Numbered from the stretch's first letter, positions 19,451 to 28,739 are shown. The stretch is DNA of 64,000 nucleotides from Jiangella mangrovi (GCF_014204975.1 NZ_JACHMM010000001.1:1860001-1924000), one strand, 5' to 3'. Made by a program: numbers and translations. Notes: generated by a model not told the origin, from the letters alone.

Positions 19451-22234
19451 ATGCGCCTCACCGCCCTCCGTCCCGGTCTCCTCCGCGGCCCGGACCCCGA
19501 CGACGACGGCCCCGCCGCTCTGGCGAACGCCGTCCAGGCGACCGAGGATGCCGCCCTGCACCTGCGCGCGCTCGCCGACACCGCGGCCCAGCGCGAAAGG
19601 CACCGGCTCGCCGAGGACCAGCAGTCCATCGCCCGCGAGTCGCGCCGCCGGCAGGCCAGGTCGCACGCCTCGCTGCTCGCCGCCGCCGACCGCGTCCGCC
19701 TCGACATCACCGAGCTGCTCGGTCGCGGCCCCGGCTACGCCCACGAGGGCTGGGAGTCCCCGCTCTGGACCGAGCCGTACGACCAGCCCGTCGACGTCGC
19801 GCAGGTGGTCCGGGCGGCCACGCTCGGCCTCGCGTCCCCCAGCAACATCGTCGAGCTGCCGTTCGTGCTGCCCGCGCTCGGCGGCAACGTCGTCATCACC
19901 CACGCGCCGGGCGGGCGCGCGCCCGCGCACAACCTCGCCCAGGCGTTCGCCACCCGCGCGCTCGCGTCGGCGCTGCCCGGCTCGCTGCGGCTGCACCTGC
20001 TCGACCCCGGTGGCCTGGGGCAGAACCTCGGCATCCTCAGCCGGCTGCCCGAGCCCCTGGTCGCGGGCGGCGTCCGGGCCACGCACGAAGAGGTCTCCGC
20101 CGAGCTGCGGGCGCTGCGCGAGCACGTCCACCGCCTCAACAGCCAGGTGCTGCTCGGCGACGACGACTCCCTGGTCACCCGCTGGCACCAGGGCACCGCT
20201 CAGGGCATCCCGTGCGCGCTGGTGCTCGCCGCCGGGCTCGGCCCGCACCTCACCGCCGACGACGCCCAGCAGCTCTGGTCGCTGGCGCGGACGGGCAACC
20301 GCTGCGGCGTGGCGGTGGTCGCCGTCATCGACGCCGATCGCGAGCTGCCGCCGGGTGTGGCCATCGCCGACCTCCTCGAGACCGCCGAGCACATCCACGT
20401 CGACCACGAGGGCGGCGCCACCTGGGAGTCCTCGCCTCCGGTGCTGCTGCACAACGCCCGCGTCCGCTGTCCCAACCCGCCCGGCTCCGCCCAGCACCGG
20501 TTCCTCACCACCATCCTGGGGCCGGCGGTACGCAGCGGTGTCAACCGTCCGGTCGTGCTCTCGGAACTGCTCCCCGCCGAGCCCGCCGGCTCGGGGTCGA
20601 CGATGACGCGCGTCGGCGCCGTCGTCGGACAGGCGGCCGACGGCTCCCCCATCGAACTCACCGTCGGCGACGACGAAGGCGTGGCCATCGGCGGCATCGT
20701 GGTCGGGCCGTCCGGCTCCGGCAAGACCACCCTGCTGCACGCGTTCATCCACGCGCTGGTCCGCCGGTACCCGCCCGAGGAGCTCGAGCTGTACCTGCTC
20801 GACATGAAGGCCGGCGTCGAGTTCGCCGAGTACGCGCCCCGGCCCGGCCGGCCCGCGCTGCCGCACGTGCGCGCCGTCGGCATCGAGGCCGACGCCACGT
20901 TCGCCCTCGGGGTGCTGCGCCACCTCGCCGACGTCGACGCCGAGCGCAAGCAGCTGTTCAAGCAGGCGTCCGCCGACACCGGCCACGAGATCAAGAACAT
21001 CGCGCAGTACCGCGAGGTCACCGGCCGGGTGCTGCCGCGCGTGCTGTTCGTCGCCGACGAGTTCCAGCTCATGCTCGCCGGCCCCACCGAGGACACCGCC
21101 TGGGACACCCTCGACGTCCTGGTCAAGCAGGGCCGCAGCCAGGGCATCCACGTGCTGCTGGCCACCCAGAGCCTCAACTCCGTCGGCTCCGGCCGCGCCG
21201 CGCAGAAGGCGTCGGTGTTCGACCAGCTCGAGCTGCGGGTCGGGCTGCGGTGCAAGCCCGACGAGCTGAGCATCCTGTTCGACCGCACCGTCCGCGACCG
21301 CCTCGACACCGGCCGGCGCGGGTCCGGCGTGCTCAACCAGGCCCGCGGCGACAAAGACGCCGACCAGCTGTTCCAGGGCGGCCTGCTCGACGCCGACGAC
21401 CGGCGGCGCATCCGCGACGGCGTGGTCGCCCGGTACGGCACCGACCCCCGCATCCGGGTCAGCCGCGGCACCGGCGGCGTCGAGGTCGCCGACGTCGCGC
21501 CCGTCCTGGCGTCGGCCCCGCTGCCGACGGTGTACGTGGGCGCCCCCGTCGGGGTGTCGCCGCCGCTCGTGGGCGTGCCGGCCCGGCCCGGCGACGGCCG
21601 CGGCCTGCTGCTCGCCGGTCGCGACGAGGCACACGCGGTATCGGCGGTCAGCGGTGTGCTGGCGGGGCTTGCGCTGCAGCCGGGCTGCGACGACGCCGGC
21701 TTCGTCGTCGTCGACCTCCTGCCCGGGCGGATTCCCGGACGGCGCCCGCTCGACCACGTGGTCGACTGGCTCGGCGACCGCGCCGTCGTCCTGGGCGAGG
21801 ACCGGCTCGACGACCTCCCGTCGGTGGCGGGCGGCCGCTCCGGGCCGGTGTTCGTCGCCGTCCTCGGGCTGCAGTACAGCGAGGCCGAAGCGCCCATGTA
21901 CACCGACGAGCCGCACCCGTTCGGCTGGCTGTGCGGCACCGGGCCGGCGCAGTCGGTGTTCCCGATCGTCTGGCTCGACACCCCCGACCGGCGCCGCAAG
22001 CTCGGCCAGCACGCCGATCGCCTGCAGCTGCGCGCCGACGCCGGTGGCGACCTCATCGACACCACCTCCTTCCTGGGCGTCCGCCCGCCGTTCCCCGCCA
22101 CCCGCGGCCGGCTCTGGTTCCACGACCTCGCCGGCGACGCCGACCCCGTCCTCCTCGATCCCCTGCAGGCCGGGTCGGTGCTGCCGGAGCCGCGGGTCGT
22201 GCCGGTCGCACCCGGGCTCGGAGCACTCCAGTGA
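19451..22234 (+). CDS. FtsK/SpoIIIE-EccC-like ATPase with coiled-coil N-terminus
   Basis: A 927-residue cytosolic motor ATPase. Residues 20-85 are charged and helical (coiled-coil-like, rich in Arg/Glu/Ala). The canonical FtsK/SpoIIIE domain has Walker A GPSGSGKTT with K425 and Walker B VLFVADEF with D536/E537, plus LLATQSL. Segments before it (VVITHAPGG, near 150) and after it (GLLLAGRDEAHAVS, near 720) look like further RecA-type domains that have lost their P-loop lysines, giving an EccC-like row of three with one active. No TM segments. Overlaps the next gene (GTGA). Substrate, DNA or protein, unknown. Confidence 0.82.
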   Translation: MRLTALRPGLLRGPDPDDDGPAALANAVQATEDAALHLRALADTAAQRERHRLAEDQQSIARESRRRQARSHASLLAAADRVRLDITELLGRGPGYAHEGWESPLWTEPYDQPVDVAQVVRAATLGLASPSNIVELPFVLPALGGNVVITHAPGGRAPAHNLAQAFATRALASALPGSLRLHLLDPGGLGQNLGILSRLPEPLVAGGVRATHEEVSAELRALREHVHRLNSQVLLGDDDSLVTRWHQGTAQGIPCALVLAAGLGPHLTADDAQQLWSLARTGNRCGVAVVAVIDADRELPPGVAIADLLETAEHIHVDHEGGATWESSPPVLLHNARVRCPNPPGSAQHRFLTTILGPAVRSGVNRPVVLSELLPAEPAGSGSTMTRVGAVVGQAADGSPIELTVGDDEGVAIGGIVVGPSGSGKTTLLHAFIHALVRRYPPEELELYLLDMKAGVEFAEYAPRPGRPALPHVRAVGIEADATFALGVLRHLADVDAERKQLFKQASADTGHEIKNIAQYREVTGRVLPRVLFVADEFQLMLAGPTEDTAWDTLDVLVKQGRSQGIHVLLATQSLNSVGSGRAAQKASVFDQLELRVGLRCKPDELSILFDRTVRDRLDTGRRGSGVLNQARGDKDADQLFQGGLLDADDRRRIRDGVVARYGTDPRIRVSRGTGGVEVADVAPVLASAPLPTVYVGAPVGVSPPLVGVPARPGDGRGLLLAGRDEAHAVSAVSGVLAGLALQPGCDDAGFVVVDLLPGRIPGRRPLDHVVDWLGDRAVVLGEDRLDDLPSVAGGRSGPVFVAVLGLQYSEAEAPMYTDEPHPFGWLCGTGPAQSVFPIVWLDTPDRRRKLGQHADRLQLRADAGGDLIDTTSFLGVRPPFPATRGRLWFHDLAGDADPVLLDPLQAGSVLPEPRVVPVAPGLGALQ

Positions 22235-23106
22235 CCGCCGACCTCGAGTTCGGCACGTCCGACGACCACGGCACGGCACCGCGGCCGGGCCAGGGCGATC
22301 GGGCGACGGGCGGTCCCGGTGCCGTTGGTGCTCCGGACCGAGCGGCCGGGCGGGCGGAGCAGCCGATGCGCGGTCCCGCGATGCGCGGCTACTGCGCCGC
22401 CCTGGCCCGCTTCACGTCGTCGGTGCAGAGCACCGAGCAACTGCTGCGCAACGACGACGCCGGCACCCGCGAGGACACCGAGCAGCGCGAGCTGACGTCC
22501 ACCTCCCGGCTGCGCGGCATCGAGCGTGCCGCCCACGCCGCCGACGACGGCCTCGACCACGGCGCCTCCGTCCGGTCCGCGCACGGCCTCCCCCTGCGCG
22601 CCTCCTCCTGGGGCACCGACGACGACTCCCCGACGGCGGCCGCCGAAGCCGAGGGGACCGCCCTCGATGGCGGGCTCGACCGGTTGCGCCGTGCGGCGGG
22701 CGGTGCCGATCTCGGCGTAGCGCTGACCTCGCTCGGGCGCCGCCGCGACGCGCTGCGGCTGGCCGAAGAGGAGTTCACCGGCTGGCTGGCGGCGCGCGAC
22801 CAGCAGACCCGGCGCATCTGTCTGGGCGCCGCGGTCGGCGCGGGGCTGGCCGGCTCCGCCGTCATGGCCGTCGCCGGCTCGCGCCTGTCCGCCGCCCTGT
22901 CGCTCGCGCTGCTGGTGCTCTGCACGCTGGCCGTCGTCGCGGTCGGGGTCGGGGTGGCGGCCGCACGCCGGTCGCCGCGGGTGTGCCGGGGCGCCGGGCT
23001 CGCGCGCCGGCCGCATCCCCTGGGGCTGGCCCGGTACGCCGCGCAGGTCGGTGGCCTGGCCCTGCTCGCCCTCGCGGCGGCCAACATCGGGGCCGGCGCC
23101 CTCTGA
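22231..23106 (+). CDS. Membrane protein of the FtsK-like module, unknown
   Basis: A 291-residue protein coupled to the ATPase gene by a 4-base overlap. The first 190 residues are hydrophilic, rich in Arg/Glu/Asp and helical (STSRLRGIERAAHAADDGLD, DALRLAEEEFTGWLAARDQQ). Three hydrophobic helices follow near 200-220, 223-245 and 265-289. The layout suggests a membrane anchor for the motor. No family recognised. Confidence 0.7.
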   Translation: MTADLEFGTSDDHGTAPRPGQGDRATGGPGAVGAPDRAAGRAEQPMRGPAMRGYCAALARFTSSVQSTEQLLRNDDAGTREDTEQRELTSTSRLRGIERAAHAADDGLDHGASVRSAHGLPLRASSWGTDDDSPTAAAEAEGTALDGGLDRLRRAAGGADLGVALTSLGRRRDALRLAEEEFTGWLAARDQQTRRICLGAAVGAGLAGSAVMAVAGSRLSAALSLALLVLCTLAVVAVGVGVAAARRSPRVCRGAGLARRPHPLGLARYAAQVGGLALLALAAANIGAGAL

Positions 23107-23119
23107 ATTGCTGCAAGGT

Positions 23120-23148
23120 GTCACATTCGCCGATCCGAAACCACCTAC
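23120..23148 (+). promoter_or_regulatory. Shared promoter-like element, copy 2 (before coiled-coil gene)
   Basis: GTCACA (23120-23125), 18 bases, CCTAC (23144-23148). The start codon of the coiled-coil gene lies 63 bases downstream. It gives the second half of the FtsK-like module its own control point. Confidence 0.75.
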
Positions 23149-23211
23149 AGAAGTAGACGGCCCGCCCGATCCCGGCGGTTGCGGGCCACAGACCCAGAAG
23201 GGCGGCGTCCG

Positions 23212-23817
23212 ATGCCGAGCATCAAGGAATCCGGCGAGATCCTCATCGACGTCTCCGCGGGGCTCTCCCGCGGCGGCGAAGAGACCTCGCGCGGGCTCAC
23301 CGAGCTGGAGCAGAAGGCCAATGCGGCCATCGAGGCGCTGCGCGACCTCCGGGCGCCGGCCGAGGAGGCGAAGGCCGCCACCGCACGGCTGCGCGCCCGG
23401 GCCGAGAAGGCGCGGGCCAAGTTCGAAGAGCTCGAGCGCGCCGCGGCGCTCACCGAGGACGGCGCCCGCCTGCTCCAGTCCGCCTGCGACGACCTCCAGC
23501 GCGGCGACGCCGACCTCGCCGCCGTCTTCGAGCCGCAGATCCGCCCCATCGCGGCACAGGTCACCCAGTTCACCGACAGCCTGCGGCAGAGCGCCGACCA
23601 GCTCGAGCGCGCCGTCGACGGCGTCGCCGAGGGCGCTCAGCAGATCGGCCGCAGCACCGACCAGATCCTCGACAGCGGCGAGCAGATCACCAAGGGCGCC
23701 GGCCAGGTCACCACCAACCTCGCGCAGGTCAAGAAGCGGCTCGGGCAGGTCATCCCGGCCGCGGCCAAGGCCATCCGCGACCGCGGCCGCGAGGCCGTCC
23801 ACGTCGCCCGGCGGTAA
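23212..23817 (+). CDS. Coiled-coil protein of the FtsK-like module
   Basis: A 201-residue, almost entirely helical protein with no TM. Residues 30-90 carry Ala/Glu/Lys/Arg heptads (AEKARAKFEELERA). The second half repeats a chemotaxis-receptor-like pattern of Gln/Ser/Asp (SADQLERAVDGVAEGAQQIG, STDQILDSGEQITKGAGQV), which resembles the cytosolic helices of methyl-accepting proteins or phage tape-measure segments. Start ATG 23212 chosen over the upstream in-frame alternative. Function unknown. Confidence 0.7.
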   Translation: MPSIKESGEILIDVSAGLSRGGEETSRGLTELEQKANAAIEALRDLRAPAEEAKAATARLRARAEKARAKFEELERAAALTEDGARLLQSACDDLQRGDADLAAVFEPQIRPIAAQVTQFTDSLRQSADQLERAVDGVAEGAQQIGRSTDQILDSGEQITKGAGQVTTNLAQVKKRLGQVIPAAAKAIRDRGREAVHVARR

Positions 23818-23819
23818 CG

Positions 23820-24221
23820 GTGTACCTGCCGCCGGCCGGGGCCGCCCCGGAGCTCGAGGGCGAGGTCCGGGCGCTCGAGAAGTCGCTCGGGGCGCTGCGG
23901 GCCGCCATCGCGCAGGCGGTCCGCGGCCGCGACGACACCGAGGCCGACCTCGGCCACCTCCGGCGCCGGCTCGCCACGAAGATCGCCGAGGCGCTCCCCG
24001 ACGACGCCGCCATCCGCGGCCGCCTCGACTCCGCCATCGACTCCGCGTTCGCCACCGCGCGCACCACGCTGGCGGCGCACTGGCAAGAGATCACCGACAC
24101 CCTCACCGACGCCTGCACGAAGGTCGACGGCGAGCTGACGGCGAAACGGCGGGCCCATGCACGGGCGGAGGAGGAGTCGCGCGAGCAGCGGCGACAGCGC
24201 GAGCGGCTCACCGCCGGCTGA
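23820..24221 (+). CDS. Second small coiled-coil protein
   Basis: A 133-residue helical protein starting with GTG two bases after the previous stop. Heptad-like stretches: ELEGEVRALEKSLGALRAAI and the C-terminal RRAHARAEEESREQRRQRER. No membrane segment or catalytic motif. Probably a partner of the preceding coiled-coil protein and the ATPase. The next gene is a separate acetyltransferase. Confidence 0.65.
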   Translation: MYLPPAGAAPELEGEVRALEKSLGALRAAIAQAVRGRDDTEADLGHLRRRLATKIAEALPDDAAIRGRLDSAIDSAFATARTTLAAHWQEITDTLTDACTKVDGELTAKRRAHARAEEESREQRRQRERLTAG

Positions 24222-24288
24222 GCGCACGATTCCCGATGGCCACGGAAATCCTCTGGCCCGGCCCAGGACCATGCGCTAGACAAGGACG

Positions 24289-25521
24289 GTGACGAACGAC
24301 GAGCTGGTCCTGCGGACCGCCACCGACGACGACTACACCGAGCTCGAGGCGCACATCCACGGCGCCTTCCTCGACGACGTCGACGAGGACACCGCCGACC
24401 TGAACCGGCTGGTGTTCGAGCCCGACCGGACCCAGCTGATGACCGACGGGGGCAGCATCATCGGCTCCGGGCTGGTCATCACGCGCGACATGAGCGTCCC
24501 GGGGGCGGTCGTCCCGGCCGCGCACGTCACCGGCGTCGGGGTGGCGACCACTCACCGGCGGCGCGGCGTGCTCACGGCGCTGATGAACGCCATGCTCACC
24601 GAGGCGCACGGCCGCGGCACCGAGCCGTTCGCGGTGCTGTGGGCCAGCGAGGGCGCCATCTACGGCCGGTACGGCTACGGGCTGGCGTCGTCGCGGGTGT
24701 CGTACGAGGTCTCCGTTCGCGACACCGCGGTCGTCGGCGCCCTGCCCGACGGCGCCCAGCTGCGGCGCGCCGTCACCCGCGACGTGCTCGACGTCATCGC
24801 GCCCCTCTACGACCGCGTCCGCGCCGTGCGACCGGGTCTGTCCAGCCGGCCCGGCAAGTGGTGGGAGTACCTCACGGCCGACCCCAAGGGCTGGCGCCGC
24901 GGCATGACCGCGGAGCGCACCGTGCTGTTCGAGGACGACGGCGGCGTCCGCGGCTACGCCCGCTACCGCGCCAAGGCCGGCTGGGGCGACACCGGGCCCG
25001 ACGGCGAGATCCGCATCACCGAGCTGCTGGCCGAGACCCCCGAGGCGCACGCCGCGCTCTGGCGGTTCCTCACGACCATCGACCTCGTCCGCACGGTCAG
25101 GTACAACCACGGCCCGGTCGACGACCCGCTGCCGCACCTGGTCACCAACCCCGACGGCCTGATCGGGTCGGCCGACAGCGCGCTGTGGGTCCGCATCCTC
25201 GACGTCCCAGGCGCGCTGACCGCCCGCCGTTACGCCGCCCCCGTCGACGTCGTGCTCGAGGTCACCGACGGCTCCTTCGCCGGCAACGCGGGCCGCTGGC
25301 GGCTGACCGTTTCCCCCTCGTCGGCCGACGTCGCGCGCACCGACGCCGAGGCCGACCTGGCGCTGGACGTCCGGGCGCTCGGCTCGCTCTACCTGGGTGG
25401 CGTGTCGGCGGCCACGCTGGCGGCCGGCGGCCTGGTCACCGAGCGGACTCCCGGGGCCGTGGCTCGGGTCGCGACGGCGTTCGGCTGGCACCGCGCCCCG
25501 GTGACGGTCGAGGTCTTCTGA
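24289..25521 (+). CDS. GNAT N-acetyltransferase of the Eis family
   Basis: A 410-residue Eis-like acetyltransferase. The N-terminal GNAT domain has the acetyl-CoA loop VGVATTHRRRGVLTALM; YGRYGYGLAS and a sterol-carrier-like C-terminal third follow. The C-terminal carboxylate (VTVEVF) normally serves as catalytic base in this family. Eis enzymes acetylate aminoglycosides, peptides or proteins; the substrate here is unknown. It starts 67 bases after the coiled-coil gene and ends before a long inverted repeat. Confidence 0.87.
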   Translation: MTNDELVLRTATDDDYTELEAHIHGAFLDDVDEDTADLNRLVFEPDRTQLMTDGGSIIGSGLVITRDMSVPGAVVPAAHVTGVGVATTHRRRGVLTALMNAMLTEAHGRGTEPFAVLWASEGAIYGRYGYGLASSRVSYEVSVRDTAVVGALPDGAQLRRAVTRDVLDVIAPLYDRVRAVRPGLSSRPGKWWEYLTADPKGWRRGMTAERTVLFEDDGGVRGYARYRAKAGWGDTGPDGEIRITELLAETPEAHAALWRFLTTIDLVRTVRYNHGPVDDPLPHLVTNPDGLIGSADSALWVRILDVPGALTARRYAAPVDVVLEVTDGSFAGNAGRWRLTVSPSSADVARTDAEADLALDVRALGSLYLGGVSAATLAAGGLVTERTPGAVARVATAFGWHRAPVTVEVF

Positions 25522-25537
25522 CCGAGCGCGGCTTGTC

Positions 25538-25632
25538 GCGGGGGTTCGGGGAGTGCCGTCCCCCCGCCCGCCTCGCTCGTTCCTCACTCGGACGCCCGCG
25601 CCTACCCCTGGCGGCACTCCCCGAACCCCCGC
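25538..25632. repeat. Perfect 21-base inverted repeat between convergent genes
   Basis: The left arm at 25538-25558 (begins GCGGGGGTTC, ends GAGTGCCG) is exactly complementary to the right arm at 25612-25632, separated by 53 bases. It lies between the Eis-like gene and the minus-strand T4SS-like block. It may serve as a two-way terminator or be one copy of a dispersed repeat family; no second copy was seen here. Confidence 0.65.
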
Positions 25633-25649
25633 TCGAGTGCTGTATGGGG

Positions 25650-25958
25650 TCAGCCTTGGCCCCAGCCCTCGGTGTCGATCTTCTTGTTCCTGTTGCGCCG
25701 GGAGATGACCGAGCCGAGGGCCAGGATCAGCACGATGAGGCAGACCCCGAGGACGACGTGGGCGCCGCTGACTCCGGCGCCCTCCCAGCCGGGCACCTCC
25801 CACATCGCCTCCTCGGGCGAGGCGATGAAGCCGCGCTCGATCATCCACTCGCGGCCCTCTTCCCACGAGCTGAACACGAGCGGCGCGGCGATGGGCAGGG
25901 CCAGCGGCGCGGCCAGGAACATGAAGAAGAGGTCGTTGTCGGAGACGGTGTCGGCCAT
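25650..25958 (-). CDS. Small two-helix membrane protein of the T4SS-like block
   Basis: A 102-residue protein with TM segments at about 9-27 (LFFMFLAAPLALPIAAPLVF) and 65-85 (VVLGVCLIVLILALGSVI) and a loop of about 40 residues with several Trp and Glu. A short basic tail follows (SRRNRNKKI). It begins 14 bases after the stop of the coupling ATPase gene and is probably co-transcribed with it. No family recognised. Confidence 0.7.
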   Translation of the reverse strand: MADTVSDNDLFFMFLAAPLALPIAAPLVFSSWEEGREWMIERGFIASPEEAMWEVPGWEGAGVSGAHVVLGVCLIVLILALGSVISRRNRNKKIDTEGWGQG

Positions 25959-25972
25959 GGCGTCCCTGCCCC

Positions 25973-27835
25973 CTAGTAGATGCCGTCGTTGAGATGCCGG
26001 ATGCGCACCGCGCGCGTCCGCGACACCACCTGGGAGCCGGCGCCGTCGTTGCCGCGCCAGCGGATCTGCAGCTTGGTGCCGTCGTTCTGGACCGGCTCGA
26101 CCTGTTCGATGATGACCCAGCCGGTCTCGTCGTCGAGCCGGGCGAGGTTGCCCACCTGCAGCTGCGACACCATGACCATCTCGGACCACCCGGCCGCCTC
26201 GGTCTGCGCCACGGCCGCCGTGCCGCTGGACGAACCGCCGGTGCGGGCACGGCTCCAGTCGGCGAGGCCGGACGGGCCGGCGCCGTAGCCCTCGGCGAGG
26301 TCGGCGTTGAGGTTGACCCGCCACGACGCCTCGGGGCTGTCGGTCAGCGCCCGCGAGCGCTGCACGTGCAGGACCGGGTGCGTGACCGAGGTGGGCCGCA
26401 GCGCGTCGAGCAGGAGGAGGTCCTGCTCGTCATTGACGCGGCGGGCCTCGCGCGGGTCGGGGGTCCAGTAGCACTGGATGAGCGCCGGCTTGCCGTCGCC
26501 GGACTGCACGGTCGCGCGGCCGGGGACGGGCTCGGACTGCTCGGCGGGACCGTCGCCGCCCCACAGCGCCGACGCGGCGCGGCTGTCGAGGCGGCCGAGG
26601 GCGACGACGGTGCCGACCTCGTCGCGGTTCTCCTCGCGCAGCAGGGGGTCGTCGGCGCGCTGGATGCTCAGGACGACGTAGACGTTGACCTGCCTGCCGT
26701 GGCGCAGCAGGTCGGTGACGCGGTCGAGGGCGAGCGACGCCGCGGCCGCGCCCTGCCCGGCCCGGTTGGCGGCGTCGGCGACCGCGGACGCGAACTCGCG
26801 GAAGTGGTGGACGACCACGACCAGCGGCTCGAGCTCGGTGCGGCTGGAGCCGGACTCGATGAGCGCGACCCGCCCCTCCATCTCGCGCCAGGCCTGGTTG
26901 AGCACGACGATCTGGTCGTCGAGGGTGGACGCGACGATCTGCACGTTCGGCCAGTCGCGCACGCCCAGCAGGTCGACCCGGCGGTGGTCGATGATCCACA
27001 CCGGCCAGCCGCGCGCCGCAGCCTCGACGACGATGCCGGTGAGCAGTACCCGCTTGCCGGCGCCGGACCGGCCGAGCACCAGGAGGTGACCCTGCGGCGC
27101 GGCGAGGTTCCAGCCGACCCGCGTGCCCGCGCTGTCGACGCCCAGCGGGACCAGCCACGACGTGAGGTCGGCCTGCGTGGGCACCGGCCGCGCCACCTTC
27201 TCGGGAAGGGCCCGGCGGACGGCGTCGCGGGCACGCACGGACCGGGCGGACGGCTCCGGCGTCAGCGACCCGCCGGTGCGGGTGGGGTCGCGCAGGGTGA
27301 GCCGGTGTCCGCGGATGTTGTGGCGGCCGACGGTGTACTGCTCTTCCAGCTGCGCGTGCACGGCCTCGGCCACACCGGCGGCCCAGTCGGGCGCGGAGTC
27401 GTCGACCTCGGTGGGGTACTGGATGTTCAGCACGTGCGGGACGCCGACCCACCCGCCCTGCCACTGCCGCGCGTCGACGTCGAGGTAGGACGCGTCGGGC
27501 ACGCCGATGTGCCGGGCCAGCGCCTCGGCCAGCTCGTCGATGACGCCCTGGCGCTGACGCCGCCGCATGCCGACGGCGTAGAAGGCACCGGCGCCGGCCA
27601 GCGTCGGCAGCAGGAACAGCACGCCGATGAGCGCCTGGTCGAGGCTGGCGAGGATGGCCCAGAGGCTGACGGCCAGGAAGACCGTGCCGAGGGCGGCGGC
27701 CGTCAGCTGCGCCGGCGTGAAGCCCTTGATGGTCGGCTCGGCCGGGCGTGCCGACGCGAACCTGTCGTCCTTGGCCTCCGGCTCCGGTGGTCCGGAGGCG
27801 GTGGTGAAGGACTCCACCGGGTCGTGTCGCGTCAC
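25973..27835 (-). CDS. FtsK/coupling-protein-like membrane ATPase (TcpA/VirD4 role)
   Basis: A 620-residue ATPase with two N-terminal TM helices (about 45-90), a middle domain and a P-loop GRSGAGKRVL with K261. The Walker-B-like strand reads PLVVVVHHFREF, so the usual DE pair is replaced. Downstream are YVVLSIQRADDP and LDSRAASALWGG, as in TraB/TcpA/SCO-type FtsK proteins. The C-terminal 60 residues form a small beta domain. It likely recruits substrate to the T4SS-like channel. Its own promoter element stands 42 bases upstream. Confidence 0.78.
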   Translation of the reverse strand: MTRHDPVESFTTASGPPEPEAKDDRFASARPAEPTIKGFTPAQLTAAALGTVFLAVSLWAILASLDQALIGVLFLLPTLAGAGAFYAVGMRRRQRQGVIDELAEALARHIGVPDASYLDVDARQWQGGWVGVPHVLNIQYPTEVDDSAPDWAAGVAEAVHAQLEEQYTVGRHNIRGHRLTLRDPTRTGGSLTPEPSARSVRARDAVRRALPEKVARPVPTQADLTSWLVPLGVDSAGTRVGWNLAAPQGHLLVLGRSGAGKRVLLTGIVVEAAARGWPVWIIDHRRVDLLGVRDWPNVQIVASTLDDQIVVLNQAWREMEGRVALIESGSSRTELEPLVVVVHHFREFASAVADAANRAGQGAAAASLALDRVTDLLRHGRQVNVYVVLSIQRADDPLLREENRDEVGTVVALGRLDSRAASALWGGDGPAEQSEPVPGRATVQSGDGKPALIQCYWTPDPREARRVNDEQDLLLLDALRPTSVTHPVLHVQRSRALTDSPEASWRVNLNADLAEGYGAGPSGLADWSRARTGGSSSGTAAVAQTEAAGWSEMVMVSQLQVGNLARLDDETGWVIIEQVEPVQNDGTKLQIRWRGNDGAGSQVVSRTRAVRIRHLNDGIY

Positions 27836-27877
27836 GCCGACTGCCTCTCGTTCGGTCCGTTCTCGGTCCTCGTCTTC

Positions 27878-27906
27878 GAAGGTGCGCCGGGAGGGGGTGT
27901 TGTGAC
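27878..27906 (-). promoter_or_regulatory. Shared promoter-like element, copy 3 (before coupling ATPase)
   Basis: On the minus strand: GTCACA (27906-27901), 18 bases, CCTTC (27882-27878). Start codon 42 bases downstream. One base differs from CCTAC. Confidence 0.65.
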
Positions 27907-27917
27907 AAGGGGGTGGT

Positions 27918-28739
27918 TCAGCGATGGGCCAGGGGCGTCTGCAGCTCGACGATGCGCCACTGGTCGTCGGCCGACGCGCGCTCGAGGAACGCGAACCACT
28001 GGTGCTCGACGAGCGGGCCGTTCCACGCGTCGCGGCCGATGGGCGTCATGCGGACGTAGAAGCGGCGCTCGGCCCGGGTGGCGGTGTCGGGGGTGTCGAC
28101 GTCGGTGGTGTGCGGGTCGATGCCGTTGATCGAGGCGAACGCCTGGTGCCCGGACCAGCGCTCCCAGTCGCGCTCGACGTCCTGGCGCAGGCCGTCGAGG
28201 TCGTAGGCGGAGGAGTCGTACGGCGCGGCCAGCCAGACCTGCGCGCGGTCCATGGCGTCTGCCGACGACGTGTCGGTGGCGGTGTCGAAGCTGTAGGCGG
28301 CGGTCAGGGCCGCGACGGCGACGGCGGTGGGGTCGTCGCCGTCGACCGTGCCGGGGTCGGGGACCTCGACGGGTTCGGGCTGGCGCATGCCCGGTGGAAG
28401 CGTGGGGGTCTGGCGGGGGCCCGGGGTCGGCTGCGCGGTGGGGGTGTCGGACGGCTCGAGCGGCTCGTCCTCGCCGGCCGTCGACGGGGTCCGCTGCGGT
28501 TCCCCGGTGCCGGCGTCGGGAGCCACCGTCTCCTGGTCGGCGCCGGGGCCGGGCGATGGGTCGTCGGCGGGCGGGGCCGCCTCGGACGGACGCTCGCCAG
28601 GCCGGCCTCCGGCGGCACCACCCACGGACCCGGGGCTGTCGCCGTCGTCGCCCCCACCGCCGAGGACCAGCAGCAACCCGACGACGGCCAGCACCACGGC
28701 GGCGCCGACGAGCAGCAGCGAGGAGCGCGAGCGGATCAT
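27918..28739 (-). CDS. Membrane-anchored exported protein of the T4SS-like block
   Basis: A 273-residue protein with an N-terminal TM/signal anchor (SLLLVGAAVVLAVVGLLLVL), a Pro/Gly/Asp-rich spacer to about residue 135 and a folded domain at about 140-273 (VAALTAAYSFDT, VWLAAPYDSS, HQWFAFLERA). The domain recalls the extracytoplasmic NTF2-like domains of VirB8/TcpC proteins, but the match is by feel only. It overlaps the wall-hydrolase stop by 4 bases. Confidence 0.65.
   Translation of the reverse strand: MIRSRSSLLLVGAAVVLAVVGLLLVLGGGGDDGDSPGSVGGAAGGRPGERPSEAAPPADDPSPGPGADQETVAPDAGTGEPQRTPSTAGEDEPLEPSDTPTAQPTPGPRQTPTLPPGMRQPEPVEVPDPGTVDGDDPTAVAVAALTAAYSFDTATDTSSADAMDRAQVWLAAPYDSSAYDLDGLRQDVERDWERWSGHQAFASINGIDPHTTDVDTPDTATRAERRFYVRMTPIGRDAWNGPLVEHQWFAFLERASADDQWRIVELQTPLAHR

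Noticed and set aside
19283-22279. 998-codon open frame opposite the FtsK-like gene
   Set aside because: It is a GC-rich shadow: low-complexity residues, no motif, while the plus strand has clear Walker motifs.
20200-23802. 1200-codon minus-strand open frame
   Set aside because: Runs across four plus-strand genes with coupled starts; composition is shadow-like.
19451-24221. Type VII secretion (ESX) locus
   Set aside because: No WXG100, EccB, EccD or mycosin gene is present; only the ATPase layout is similar.
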